DNA of 18,086 nt from Candidatus Nomurabacteria bacterium (GCA_943354745.1 CALRDB010000018.1:1-18086); one strand, 5' to 3'; positions 6,225 through 13,909 are shown, counted from the first letter of the stretch. The notes: generated by a model not told the origin, from the letters alone. Numbers and translations are program-made.

Positions 6225-8696
6225 TTATTGCTCATCAGGAAGAGTCGCTGCCGCTTTACGAGTCGTACCTTTTTCAGAAACCGGAAGCTTGGAACGTTTT
6301 TCGGGAGTTGCGTCAACCGGAGGAAGCGCGTCTACGAATGGTTCCCTTCCTGCCTTTAGATTCTTCAAAATTAAATCGATCTCTTTGTTATCTGGATTTG
6401 TTGCTTTTAGGTCGGTAAATTGCTTAATAGCATCCTGTTCTTTCTTCACTTTCGCATACGAAAGACCGAGGAAGTACTTTGCATTAGCATAAGCAGGGTT
6501 CAAGGCAACCGCTCGCTCAAGAGCTCCAACGGCTCCAGGATACGATTTATCATTGAACCTAAGAAGTCCGAGCTGGAAGAATACCGATGCGTCGTCGGGA
6601 GCAATGGTTGCAGCCGCTTCAACAGAAGAAATAGCCCCCTTGATATTACCCTCTTGAGCCTCTATCTGAGAAAGAAGGAAAATTGCCTCAGTATAGTTAT
6701 TTTTCTCCCTGAGCGCTGCCAATATCTGCTCACGTGCCTTTGCGTTGTCATTTTTCGCTACTTCAAGACGGGCCAGCGTGAGATGAATTGCTGGGCTGTG
6801 AGGATTAAGGGTAAGAGCTTGCTCGTAGGAAACTTTTGCGCTCTCGTATGCTCCTTCTATTTTTAGCGGAGTAACTGCCTCGTACACTCGTCCAAGACTT
6901 ACGAAGTTTTCATAGCTTTTTGGATTAAGTGCAACTGCCTGCCGTGCATGACCTAGCGCTGTTCCTAATAATGTCTGGAAATCTTTCCGCACTGACTCTG
7001 CCGTTACGGTATCAGCCTTTTTATTAAGTAAGGTATTCATCCTCATGAGTGTAATCTCAGTAAGGAATCGGTAGTATTGATCAGCTGGACTGAGAGAGAC
7101 GGCTCGTTCTACCAGTTTTTCAGCCTTCGTGAGATCGCCTTCGGTATTGAAGGAGATGATACCCTTCTGGAAAAAGACGGAGGCTGCATATTTTTGGATG
7201 ACAACATATCCCAGAGTGACGCCACTAATAAGCAGGAGAATCAGTAGTAGTACTGAGACAAAGCCGGCACGCGGGTCTTGCCCAAACGAAAGAGACTTAG
7301 AAGGAGCGAGCTTCGCTACCATGAGTGAAGCGATAAAGAGTCCTGTGAAAATGAAGGTAAGAGAAAAGATGGTCAATGACGGAATATAGAAGATGTTAAA
7401 GATCCACAGGAACAATGAGACAAAGAACGAAGACGTGATGAGGTATTGTGAGAATCTATCGGAGAGATTTAAGAGAATTGCCCTGAAACCAGCAAGAAGG
7501 AATACAAGAAAGAATGCAACCCATGCCATTGTTCCGAGAATACCGGACGTTGCGAGAAATGTGGGGATAAGACCTACACCATAGTTGAAATCAACATTCC
7601 AGAAAATAGTCCCGTTAATACCGTCGGGTTTGTATTTAAGCCACTCTTGCGTAAACTGGTTCGGTCCTGAACCAAAGAGAGGGTCAGTGACGAGTGTCTT
7701 TCGTGCGACATCGAAGGTTGCTCCCCAAGATGGTCTCGCCTCGACCTGTGAAATTTTAAACGCGTTTGAAATTTGATTGCCTATCGAACCGCCAGTCACC
7801 ACAAAAATCACAGAAACAATGAGGACAAAGATTGAAGGAGTAGGAATGCGTCGTGCTTTGTGTGTCGGAGCAAAAGTTCCTCCCTCTTCTGCCCCATCGG
7901 TGCTTGTGACTGCAGCAGTAGTCGATGAACCAAACGAAATAAGATAGACCAAGAAAATCAACGCAAAGAGACCAACGACAAACCAAATCGTTGAGAAATT
8001 AACCACTGCCAGGAAGAAGAGGGAAATGAGGAGTGTTAGGTATACAACCGCCTTGAAAAAACGATTCAACGAAAGAAGTTCTACCGTAATAAGCGAAAGG
8101 AGTGCTGAAATGCCGAAAAAGACACCTAAATCATTCCACTTCCCGATGGAATTGGAAACCGTGTCGTTAAAAATGCCCATTGAAAATACACCGGGACCAA
8201 ACATAAGGCGTACTATGTGGAAAATAGAAATCAGGAAGAACGAAGCAAGAAACGCGAGATAGCTGGCGAAAATCTGCTCCTTAACCCTAAACATCATTGG
8301 GATAAGAAAGGCCAAGAGAGAAACGAGGAGAAGATTCAGGGTTGTGCCGACCTCAAGGGCTTGCCCCAAAAGTGAGGAGGAGGCGGAGCCGGAAAAAAGA
8401 CTCGAAACGACAAAAAGTCCGACGACGACCGAGAGCGCGATGAGTATTGGAGAAGTAGGAATAACAAACTTACCGTCTTTTAATCTTGCTACGACCCAAA
8501 TACAAAAGACAGCAAGAACAAGTACCGAAAGTAGGACTACCTTACTGAACTGTAATGGAAATGAGACCCCCGGAACAAAAAAGAGTGGCAACAGAAAAGT
8601 AAGAGTAAGAAGAAAGATCGAAGCAATTCGCTCAATCCCCTTTTGTTTCTCGACTTTGCCTCCTGCTAGATTTGCCCCAAGATCAAAATTTTCCAT
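6225..8696 (-). CDS. O-antigen ligase/polymerase-like membrane protein with C-terminal TPR repeats
   Basis: The 823-residue protein has two parts. Residues 21-500 hold about a dozen membrane segments. The large loop contains DPLFGSGPNQF at 338-348, the motif pattern of the Wzy/WaaL O-antigen ligase family, which joins or polymerises lipid-linked sugar chains outside the cytoplasmic membrane. Residues from about 505 to 780 are tetratricopeptide-type helices (LERAVALNPAYANAKYFLGL and similar units), which bind partner proteins; a basic, Pro-rich tail follows. A TATAAT box lies 12 bases before the start codon. The gene is six bases upstream of murJ, so it likely works with lipid-linked precursor export. 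Whether it acts on a surface polysaccharide or glycosylates proteins cannot be told. No signal peptide other than the first membrane helix. Confidence 0.75.
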   Translation of the reverse strand: MENFDLGANLAGGKVEKQKGIERIASIFLLTLTFLLPLFFVPGVSFPLQFSKVVLLSVLVLAVFCIWVVARLKDGKFVIPTSPILIALSVVVGLFVVSSLFSGSASSSLLGQALEVGTTLNLLLVSLLAFLIPMMFRVKEQIFASYLAFLASFFLISIFHIVRLMFGPGVFSMGIFNDTVSNSIGKWNDLGVFFGISALLSLITVELLSLNRFFKAVVYLTLLISLFFLAVVNFSTIWFVVGLFALIFLVYLISFGSSTTAAVTSTDGAEEGGTFAPTHKARRIPTPSIFVLIVSVIFVVTGGSIGNQISNAFKISQVEARPSWGATFDVARKTLVTDPLFGSGPNQFTQEWLKYKPDGINGTIFWNVDFNYGVGLIPTFLATSGILGTMAWVAFFLVFLLAGFRAILLNLSDRFSQYLITSSFFVSLFLWIFNIFYIPSLTIFSLTFIFTGLFIASLMVAKLAPSKSLSFGQDPRAGFVSVLLLILLLISGVTLGYVVIQKYAASVFFQKGIISFNTEGDLTKAEKLVERAVSLSPADQYYRFLTEITLMRMNTLLNKKADTVTAESVRKDFQTLLGTALGHARQAVALNPKSYENFVSLGRVYEAVTPLKIEGAYESAKVSYEQALTLNPHSPAIHLTLARLEVAKNDNAKAREQILAALREKNNYTEAIFLLSQIEAQEGNIKGAISSVEAAATIAPDDASVFFQLGLLRFNDKSYPGAVGALERAVALNPAYANAKYFLGLSYAKVKKEQDAIKQFTDLKATNPDNKEIDLILKNLKAGREPFVDALPPVDATPEKRSKLPVSEKGTTRKAAATLPDEQ

Positions 8697-8707
8697 ATGG
8701 ATAAAAA

Positions 8708-8713
8708 ATTATA
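8708..8713 (-). promoter_or_regulatory. -10 box for the polymerase/murJ/lepA unit
   Basis: A perfect TATAAT (read on -) lies 11 bases before the start codon at 8696; the -35 position (TGTAAG) is poor. The predicted leader is only a few bases long, so the message would be nearly leaderless. Confidence 0.45.
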
Positions 8714-8870
8714 CTTGTTAACTTATCTGCCTTACACAAAGAATAATAGAGCGCCTAAAAGAAAATGCAAACAGTCTGTTTGTATATCCGCTATCATTAG
8801 GAATTATATCGACCTTAGCTAGAATACGCAAAGTGGATAGCTTGGCTTTTCAATCTCACGGAAAAAGCTA

Positions 8871-8899
8871 TTGCCTTTTGTCGATTTCTATGCTATTTT
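8871..8899 (+). promoter_or_regulatory. Promoter of the RNase P RNA gene
   Basis: TTGCCT (8871-8876), a 17-bp spacer and TATTTT (8894-8899) preceded by TGC, an extended -10. The start seven bases downstream coincides with the first paired base of the predicted RNA (8907). Confidence 0.65.
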
Positions 8900-8906
8900 T
8901 GGTAAC

Positions 8907-9277
8907 GTTGTACCGGATAGTCGCTCTAACTATGTTAGTTGGGGAGGAAAGTCCGAACACTTACGCACTTTGTGCAAACAAAGCGTTAAAAAGGTAGTGG
9001 GTAACACCCATCCGTTGCAAAACGTGAGATGCGAACAGAGACGTCTTTTTTTGAAAGAAAAAGGACACCCCCAATGGGTGAGCCTCGATGGTAACGTTGA
9101 GGTTGAAACGGCTAAATTCTTACCAAAGTGCAAGGCCGAGTCCCACGATAGTATGTCGAGGGAAGTGCCGCCAGAGGCGATCGGTAACGATCGTCCCAGA
9201 TAAATGACTATCGTCCTTCGCCATTTCGGGTAAAACCAGAATGGAGGAGAATACAGAATTCGGCTTATAGGTACAAC
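8907..9277 (+). ncRNA. rnpB: RNase P RNA (bacterial type A-like)
   Basis: This is the catalytic RNA that trims the 5' leaders of tRNAs. Conserved blocks occur in the right order: GAGGAAAGTCCGAACAC at 8944-8960 (the CR-I/P4 strand), ACAGAGACG near 9035, GTGCAAGGCCGAG near 9128, CAGATAAATGACTATC near 9197, and ACAGAATTCGGCTTAT at 9253-9268 (CR-V, the other P4 strand). The ends pair as P1: 8907-8914 with 9270-9277 (8 bp). The length, about 371 bases, is normal. The usual GGTAAGAG block reads GGTAACGT here, a possible departure. It has its own promoter and terminator. Confidence 0.95.
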
Positions 9278-9283
9278 ATATAC

Positions 9284-9318
9284 AATAAAATGCCCCGCCT
9301 AAAGCGGGGCATTTTATT
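9284..9318. terminator. Bidirectional terminator between rnpB and the DUF192 gene
   Basis: Fifteen base pairs (9284-9298 with 9304-9318, loop CTAAA), GC-rich at the loop and A/T at the base, so it supplies a T run on either strand. It would end both the + rnpB transcript and the convergent - gene. Confidence 0.9.
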
Positions 9319-9343
9319 ATAGATTCGTTCAAACAAATAGGGG

Positions 9344-9868
9344 TTACTCCTTCAACGTGAGGATTGAGCCTATACGGATTCCATGTTGCGTTGCTCCCCC
9401 ACCCTTAAGCTCTAGAACAAGGGACGTCTTTACCTCCGGTGAAAAGACCCTTGGAAAGGTCTCAGGTGCAACACCCTCCTCCATGGCCATTACCACGAGT
9501 TCCTGGGATGTGGCATCCTTCTTTTCAAGCCAGAGAATATCAAGCGGGAAACGCATTCCTTTCATCCAAATACCGTGCACATCAGACATTGGAAACACAA
9601 AAAGCATTCCTTCATCAGAAGCTATCGCTTCCCTATTTCCCAGGCCCTGTATTCGCTCTGTGTCTGTAGTAGCAAGCTCAACATGAATAGCCTTCCCGCC
9701 ACTCAATAGAGTTACACGGTCCCTGCCGGCAAGAAAACCGCGAGTGGCTTTTGTCGCAGACTGCGTCACGCCAAACGAACGCGTGGGCGCCTCTACATGC
9801 AAGCCTGCCATTAAAAGTAACGAGACTGCGAGCAACCAAACCGCAACTATCACAAATGATCGCCTCAT
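9344..9868 (-). CDS. DUF192-family membrane-anchored protein
   Basis: DUF192 proteins are small, widespread proteins of unknown function. This one is 174 residues: a single hydrophobic segment at 5-22 that anchors it or is cleaved, a linker, then the domain from about 55 to 172. The family's signatures are present: the GLGNREAI region, then EGMLFVFP, IWMKGMRFPLDILWLE with its aromatic/charged pattern, and a C-terminal strand ending with GIRIGSILTL. The position outside the membrane suggests a role in the envelope space. A TATAAT on - (9875-9880) lies six bases before the start, so the message may be nearly leaderless. The gene is 34 bases downstream of the unknown membrane protein gene on the same strand. 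Family assignment is fairly firm; the role is unknown. Confidence 0.85.
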   Translation of the reverse strand: MRRSFVIVAVWLLAVSLLLMAGLHVEAPTRSFGVTQSATKATRGFLAGRDRVTLLSGGKAIHVELATTDTERIQGLGNREAIASDEGMLFVFPMSDVHGIWMKGMRFPLDILWLEKKDATSQELVVMAMEEGVAPETFPRVFSPEVKTSLVLELKGGGATQHGIRIGSILTLKE

Positions 9869-9902
9869 AACGCCATTATATAGTTATCCACGAGGTACAT
9901 TT

Positions 9903-10733
9903 CTACTTTACGCGAGGATTAAGTACGAGAAAAATCCAGAGACGGAGTGGTACGACGGTAAACCAGAAATAGCCGACCCATACCCAGAATGGAATACTAA
10001 ACAACGTCTGACTCCAGAGGGGGTCGAGTACAAACGCAGGAAGATACACCCATTCTCGAGCAAGTGCATTCGGAAGCTGATACAGTAGCGTCGTGAAGGA
10101 TGTTGTAATGAGAAGTAAGAGTATATAGTGCCCCGGATGACGAATATGTAGTTTCAATTTGAGAAGCGCGAAAATCATCCAAAAAAGGGAGGTTGCCGCG
10201 ATGACCAATACCTTCGTCTCAAGACCCATAGCGCCGAGCACGATAACGCCCGTCATCACGATAAAAAGCACACTTTCTAGGACATCAACGATTTCATGCC
10301 ACCTACTGCAAGGAAGTGCCTTAAAGGTTAACGGCTCTCCAAGATGTCCACTCAAAAAATAGAGAAGTTCAAGTAGAGCAAGTCCGCCAAACGGATAGAG
10401 AACAAAATACACCCACATAAATCCAAGTCCATGATAGTAAGGATACACCCACAAAAATAGTCGCAGTCCAAGTTCATCTGCTAAAAATGCATAGGCAACA
10501 AGTACACCGTAGAAGAGCCAGAAAAGCGCAGGCCGTCGAAACATAAACCACACTGAACTCCTTTCCCGAAGGTTAAGTAATCCAAGTACGGTCCAAAGGC
10601 AAAGTACAAACCCGCCGTACCAAAATGAAAAACCTTTGAACCCCGCAAAAGCAAAACCTATACATCCGACCCCAGCGAGGAGAATTGCAATTCGTATATA
10701 CAAAAACTTTTGCTCTTTCGAAAGTCGGGACAT
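9903..10733 (-). CDS. Multi-pass membrane protein, unknown function
   Basis: I do not recognise a family. The 276-residue protein is strongly hydrophobic, with about eight membrane segments (for example 11-30, 36-50, 67-85, 103-124, 151-170, 172-190, 196-213, 244-266), joined by short loops rich in Arg and Trp. A conserved-looking polar loop at 127-147 holds SGHLGEPLTFKALPCSRWHE, which could be functional. Trp and Tyr near segment ends are typical of interfacial placement. It lies 34 bases upstream of the DUF192 gene and divergent from the hydroxylase-like gene (126-base gap), so the shared region probably holds both promoters. No signal peptide, no soluble domain, no obvious transport motif. 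Confidence 0.75.
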   Translation of the reverse strand: MSRLSKEQKFLYIRIAILLAGVGCIGFAFAGFKGFSFWYGGFVLCLWTVLGLLNLRERSSVWFMFRRPALFWLFYGVLVAYAFLADELGLRLFLWVYPYYHGLGFMWVYFVLYPFGGLALLELLYFLSGHLGEPLTFKALPCSRWHEIVDVLESVLFIVMTGVIVLGAMGLETKVLVIAATSLFWMIFALLKLKLHIRHPGHYILLLLITTSFTTLLYQLPNALAREWVYLPAFVLDPLWSQTLFSIPFWVWVGYFWFTVVPLRLWIFLVLNPRVK

Positions 10734-10859
10734 ATCGTCCTTTATTGTATCAAAAACCGTATAAAAAGGGACACCCTAACTTTTAGAGAGTACACTTATA
10801 CTAGAGTTCCTTGACTGTTCGGAACCTATAACCCAAACTTCCTCATCCAAAAGGAGCTT

Positions 10860-11441
10860 ATGTCTTTATACATCATCTCTACCGTTTTCTGTGCTATTGC
10901 GTACGCATCATTTTTTGAATGGACACTTCATCGATTCTTGATGCATCGACCTCTATTGGGCGTTGACTACCCCTACAAATCCCACGCACTGCGTCATCAC
11001 CGTATCTTCAAAGCTGATCACACCTACCATCTCATTGAGGAAAAGGACAAGTGGACCATTCCCATGGCATGGTGGAATGGACCGGTACTTGTTTTGCTTT
11101 CGGGAATTCCCTTCGACCTTGTGGGTTGGTATAGCGGAGCATGGTCGATCCCTTTTACGGCAGCAGCAACCATTGGTCTGTACTATGCAACATATGAGTA
11201 CATTCATTGGTGTATGCATCTTCCAAGAGAACGGAACGTAGAGCGTACGGGAATCTTCTTCAGATTGAACGGCCATCATTTACTCCACCATAGGTACATG
11301 AACCGCAACTTTAATGTGGTATTACCACTTGCAGACCTGTGCTTGCAAACACTACTCACGCATTCCAAAGTAAACTTCAAACAAGCGACAGGCCCAATGG
11401 TTCCGAATGTACAGCCAAAAACGCATGCTCTTTCTACTTAA
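10860..11441 (+). CDS. Fatty-acid-hydroxylase-superfamily histidine-box membrane protein
   Basis: Members use a di-iron centre held by histidines to hydroxylate or desaturate lipids, sterols or carotenoids. The pattern here is complete: H24-x4-H29, H42-x3-H46-H47 with further H54 and H57, H116-x3-H120, and H139-H140-x2-H143-H144. Hydrophobic segments flank these (about 3-20, 74-92, 98-114). Length 193 is normal for the small members. An AAGGAG Shine-Dalgarno site at 10851-10856 is three bases from ATG 10860, a close spacing. A terminator follows at 11476. The substrate cannot be read; a lipid or carotenoid is the usual choice. Divergent from the unknown membrane gene. Confidence 0.85.
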   Translation: MSLYIISTVFCAIAYASFFEWTLHRFLMHRPLLGVDYPYKSHALRHHRIFKADHTYHLIEEKDKWTIPMAWWNGPVLVLLSGIPFDLVGWYSGAWSIPFTAAATIGLYYATYEYIHWCMHLPRERNVERTGIFFRLNGHHLLHHRYMNRNFNVVLPLADLCLQTLLTHSKVNFKQATGPMVPNVQPKTHALST

Positions 11442-11475
11442 ACCACACGCATAACCATAACGTGAGACCAACCAC

Positions 11476-11505
11476 AAGACCAAGAGAACCTCTTGGTCTT
11501 TTTTT
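11476..11505 (+). terminator. Rho-independent terminator after the hydroxylase-like gene
   Basis: An 11-bp stem (11476-11486 with 11490-11500, loop AAC) is followed by TTTTT (11501-11505). It lies 35 bases after the stop codon. Confidence 0.9.
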
Positions 11506-11534
11506 AGATATCGTCTCATGTATTCCCTCAACTC

Positions 11535-11566
11535 CTATTTTCTTATTCGCGCGAATAAGAAAATAG
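11535..11566. repeat. 32-bp perfect palindrome with CTTATTCG core
   Basis: Positions 11535-11566 are their own reverse complement, centred on CGC|GCG with no loop. It contains ATTCG on each strand, like the arrays near lepA. It sits between two convergent genes but lacks a T tract after the stem, so a DNA-binding site or mini-repeat is as likely as a terminator. Confidence 0.85.
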
Positions 11567-11613
11567 ATGCCGAGAACAAGAGGTAATTAAAAAACTTTTT
11601 CATCTTCCTTCCG

Positions 11614-11949
11614 CTACGCGGGGTCTACGATGCAGAGAAACTTCAAGTCTGCAGTGCCGATATTACGGATATATTGTTTCGCGTTTGGAGGAATAACGAT
11701 TACTTGTCCCGTGTGCACTTTCGCCGTTTCTTCACCGACATGCATTTCGCCCTCGCCTTCCAAAAGATAATACACCTCGGAGGTCTTGAGCGCGTGAGGA
11801 GTTGAACTCTCTCCTACCTTCACCGTCGCGTGCGCGAGGCTGTACCGAAATCCAGCATTTGATATTTTGTCTGCATGCAGAAGCTCACGGAGCACCGTTT
11901 TGTCCCCGGCGATAAATTCCTTGCACTCTTTGAAGTCTTTAATCAGCAT
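11614..11949 (-). CDS. Cupin-fold protein with altered metal site
   Basis: Single-domain cupin of 111 residues. Cupin motif 1 reads G46-x5-H52-A-L54-x3-E58 with LLEGEG following; motif 2 reads G81-x5-P87-x-N89-x2-Q92-x3-N96. In the standard motifs the residues at 54 and 92 are histidines, so two of the four usual metal ligands are missing, with H52 and E58 kept. The fold is clear but a conventional metal site is doubtful, so a sugar- or ligand-binding role or another chemistry is possible. The start ATG 11949 follows the upstream PQ-loop-like gene by 15 bases and a weak AGGG. It is the last gene of the methyltransferase/TspO/PQ-loop operon. Confidence 0.75.
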   Translation of the reverse strand: MLIKDFKECKEFIAGDKTVLRELLHADKISNAGFRYSLAHATVKVGESSTPHALKTSEVYYLLEGEGEMHVGEETAKVHTGQVIVIPPNAKQYIRNIGTADLKFLCIVDPA

Positions 11950-11964
11950 GAAATACCCTGCTAT

Positions 11965-12540
11965 CTAACAAACCTGCCTTCGTCTAAACAAAATCATACT
12001 CGAAAGTGCGAAATTACATACCAGAATAACAATGAGGTATAAAGAGGTAGTAATGCTGAAGGAAGAAAGGGCGCCGAGAGAAAGTAAACATGCGAGACTG
12101 CCTGCAAGATAGGCCGAAACGGTTTCAGTTTGTGGTTCCGTGTATGCCTTCCGAAACGTTGGGAAATACGCCAACAAATCAATTGCTGACACAACAATAA
12201 TGGAGAGGAGCGCATCATGAAGAAAAAACCAGAGTATCATGGCGAGAAGCGCCCCCACGAAACAAATAGTATCAAACACGGTAATATTTTTAGTTCCGTA
12301 CTTGAATGATAGTGTGAAGGTTATCGCGCACAAGAGAGCATTCACCCCAATCAGTACGGCCCCATGTCCAGCTCCCTCGCTTATCATGAGAAAAAATCCA
12401 GTTCCTTGAAGCACCATCCACACAAACCAAGAGTAGATATGTGGCGTTGTCTTTAAGCGGAAAATGTCCACAACATAAGGGATTGTCCCGAGAGTTGAGA
12501 CAACAGAGGCTAGAGTAGCAAAAAGCAACTGAGAGTTCAT
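11965..12540 (-). CDS. PQ-loop-like (SWEET/SemiSWEET-like) membrane protein
   Basis: 191 residues with about seven hydrophobic segments. Two similar units appear: the first has TIPYVVDIFRLKTTPHIYSW at 19-38, the second has DLLAYFPTFRKAYTEPQTET at 121-140, each a proline-containing helix end, a basic stretch and a second proline, as in PQ-loop repeats. PQ-loop proteins carry sugars, amino acids or other small solutes, so this is likely a small transporter, but I infer the family from the repeated pattern only. Start ATG 12540 is five bases after the TspO stop, so it is translated in the same operon; the cupin gene follows after 15 bases. Confidence 0.6.
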   Translation of the reverse strand: MNSQLLFATLASVVSTLGTIPYVVDIFRLKTTPHIYSWFVWMVLQGTGFFLMISEGAGHGAVLIGVNALLCAITFTLSFKYGTKNITVFDTICFVGALLAMILWFFLHDALLSIIVVSAIDLLAYFPTFRKAYTEPQTETVSAYLAGSLACLLSLGALSSFSITTSLYLIVILVCNFALSSMILFRRRQVC

Positions 12541-12545
12541 TATCG

Positions 12546-13061
12546 TTAGGAATTAAGCATCCAAATAGAATAGTTAAGATACGCCGCAAAACTCACCCAG
12601 AGAAGATACGGAACAAGTAGGTACGAAGCGGGTTTGGAAATTCGGTAAAAAAGAATTATTGTCGCAAGAATCGCGAGCCAGAGCAGAATAATATCAAGAA
12701 ACGCAAGCGCGGGATTTTGTAGTTTGAAAAAGAAAATGGACCAGAGCGAATTCAGCGCGAGCTGGACAAAAAACATCCCAACCGACCATTTAAAAAGGCA
12801 CGACATTCCAACATTCTTGAGAATGTTGGAATGTCGCCGCCAGACGAGAAAGAGCGAGATGCCCATAAGCGCATACAATATCGTCCAGACCGGACCAAAA
12901 ACCCACGAAGGGGGATTGAGCGAGGGCTTTACGAGCCCTGCATACCACGTCGGAATGGACGGAGCGGTAAAAACCGCCCCGATAATTCCGACGAGCTCCA
13001 CTAGGACAACCGATGCAACAAGTTGTGTTGTATTACGCATGTTCGGGTACTGAGAGTTCAT
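12546..13061 (-). CDS. tspO: TspO/MBR-family membrane protein
   Basis: TspO proteins bind porphyrins and related ligands and act in stress responses; their bacterial function is still debated. This 171-residue protein has five hydrophobic segments and the signature W-x-P-S-x-N-P-P-x-W-V-F-G-P-V-W-T-I-L-Y at about 39-62. The Trp-rich ligand-binding surface and a C-terminal hydrophobic block (LLVPYLLWVSFAAYLNYSIW) fit. An unusual loop, RRHSNILKNVGMSC at 75-88, is encoded by a perfect 16-bp palindrome (12801-12836) that lies where family members are short. Two starts are possible: ATG 13061 overlaps the methyltransferase gene by 29 bases, ATG 13040 by eight; the second gives the tighter operon join. 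Neither has a Shine-Dalgarno site. Confidence 0.85.
   Translation of the reverse strand: MNSQYPNMRNTTQLVASVVLVELVGIIGAVFTAPSIPTWYAGLVKPSLNPPSWVFGPVWTILYALMGISLFLVWRRHSNILKNVGMSCLFKWSVGMFFVQLALNSLWSIFFFKLQNPALAFLDIILLWLAILATIILFYRISKPASYLLVPYLLWVSFAAYLNYSIWMLNS
12801..12836. repeat. In-frame 36-bp palindrome inside tspO
   Basis: A perfect 16-bp stem (12801-12816 with 12821-12836) around a TTGA loop lies wholly within the tspO reading frame, which stays open through it. Confidence 0.9.
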
Positions 13062-13602
13062 ACACCCAGAGTGGCGGAAGATTCAAAAGCACGAAAGCGA
13101 TTTTTTGAACAGGCAACCCTCGATATACCCGCTTGACGAGCGGAGGCACGTAGGAAAAAAACCGATAGATTGCCCCTTGTTCTGTGTACTTCTTAATAGA
13201 TAGAAGCAGTTTTTCGGTCACACCAGGAATCATCACCGGCAAGCCTGAAATAATCAAATCCACGTGTCCTCCGTACTTGCCGACGATGCGTTCGAGATCA
13301 GCAACGCTTGCGTGTTCTACCACAACACGTCCCCCAAAACGTTTCCGAAGAAGAGTGACGTACCGTTCTTCAATCTCGACAAGAACGACCTGTGTGCCTG
13401 GCCTACAGCGTTTCAGTACTTCTTCAGTGAAGACCCCTGTTCCAGGACCAAGTTCGAACACCGTCTTAATAGCCGAAAAATCGATATCGGCGATCATAGC
13501 TTTCGCGGCCGACGCGGAGCTTGGCGTTACCGAAGCATTTCGCAGGGGGTGCAACAAGCAGTGCCACGCAAACAAGACCAAATCTTTAGTTTTTTTCCAC
13601 AT
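13033..13602 (-). CDS. SAM-dependent methyltransferase, PmtA-like (phospholipid N-methyltransferase)
   Basis: A Rossmann-type methyltransferase of 189 residues. Motif I, ELGPGTGVF at 50-58, binds S-adenosylmethionine; an acidic residue (E76) ends the next strand, where the ribose hydroxyls bind. The N-terminal stretch (RNASVTPSSASAAKAM) and the later IISGLPVMIPG segment resemble phospholipid N-methyltransferases, which turn phosphatidylethanolamine into phosphatidylcholine, and rRNA adenine dimethylases; the former is the better match. A Shine-Dalgarno-like AGGTGA lies eight bases before ATG 13602. The protein has no membrane segment in the usual sense. It is first in the operon with tspO, a PQ-loop-like gene and a cupin. 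Its substrate is inferred, not shown. Confidence 0.75.
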   Translation of the reverse strand: MWKKTKDLVLFAWHCLLHPLRNASVTPSSASAAKAMIADIDFSAIKTVFELGPGTGVFTEEVLKRCRPGTQVVLVEIEERYVTLLRKRFGGRVVVEHASVADLERIVGKYGGHVDLIISGLPVMIPGVTEKLLLSIKKYTEQGAIYRFFSYVPPLVKRVYRGLPVQKIAFVLLNLPPLWVYELSVPEHA

Positions 13603-13669
13603 AATTTTTTCACCTCAATTCCGAGATAATAGTAGCACTCTTTTCTCCTTTGGCGTCCCGCGCAGCTAA

Positions 13670-13909
13670 CTATCGATGATGTCTTTCACTAGTAACGTAA
13701 CAGATAAGATATAAACCTGCGGTTATAAGCAGAAACTTTGGTGCAAAGTTAATGAGCGTGTCACTGCTTGAATGTGAACGCAGGTCAACTACCCGAAAGA
13801 TGCAGACGTTGGCCACGACATAGATGAGTAGTACAAGCCAACCCTCTATGCTAGAAGGTATCCATCCCCAACCGTAGCTTTTTCGCTTAAACCAGAGTTT
13901 TGATGCCAT
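13670..13909 (-). CDS. Small membrane protein, unknown function
   Basis: 79 residues. A basic, Trp/Gly-rich N-terminus (KLWFKRKSYGWGWIPSSIEG) is followed by two hydrophobic segments (about 24-42 and 57-72) and a charged C-terminus (SERHHR). The N-terminal pattern FKRKxYGWGW is one I recall from small bacterial membrane proteins of unknown role, so the gene is probably real. It is 67 bases upstream of the methyltransferase gene on the same strand and divergent from the DUF2127 gene by 64 bases. No Shine-Dalgarno site. Confidence 0.65.
   Translation of the reverse strand: MASKLWFKRKSYGWGWIPSSIEGWLVLLIYVVANVCIFRVVDLRSHSSSDTLINFAPKFLLITAGLYLICYVTSERHHR

Noticed and set aside
8871..9203. Open frame of 110 codons on + over the RNase P RNA region
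   Set aside because: It overlaps the conserved RNase P blocks and the RNA's own promoter; the protein has no family features.
10806..10825. GTTCC/GGAAC 5-bp inverted repeat upstream of the hydroxylase-like gene
   Set aside because: Short stem with a 10-base loop; expected by chance in an AT-rich promoter region.
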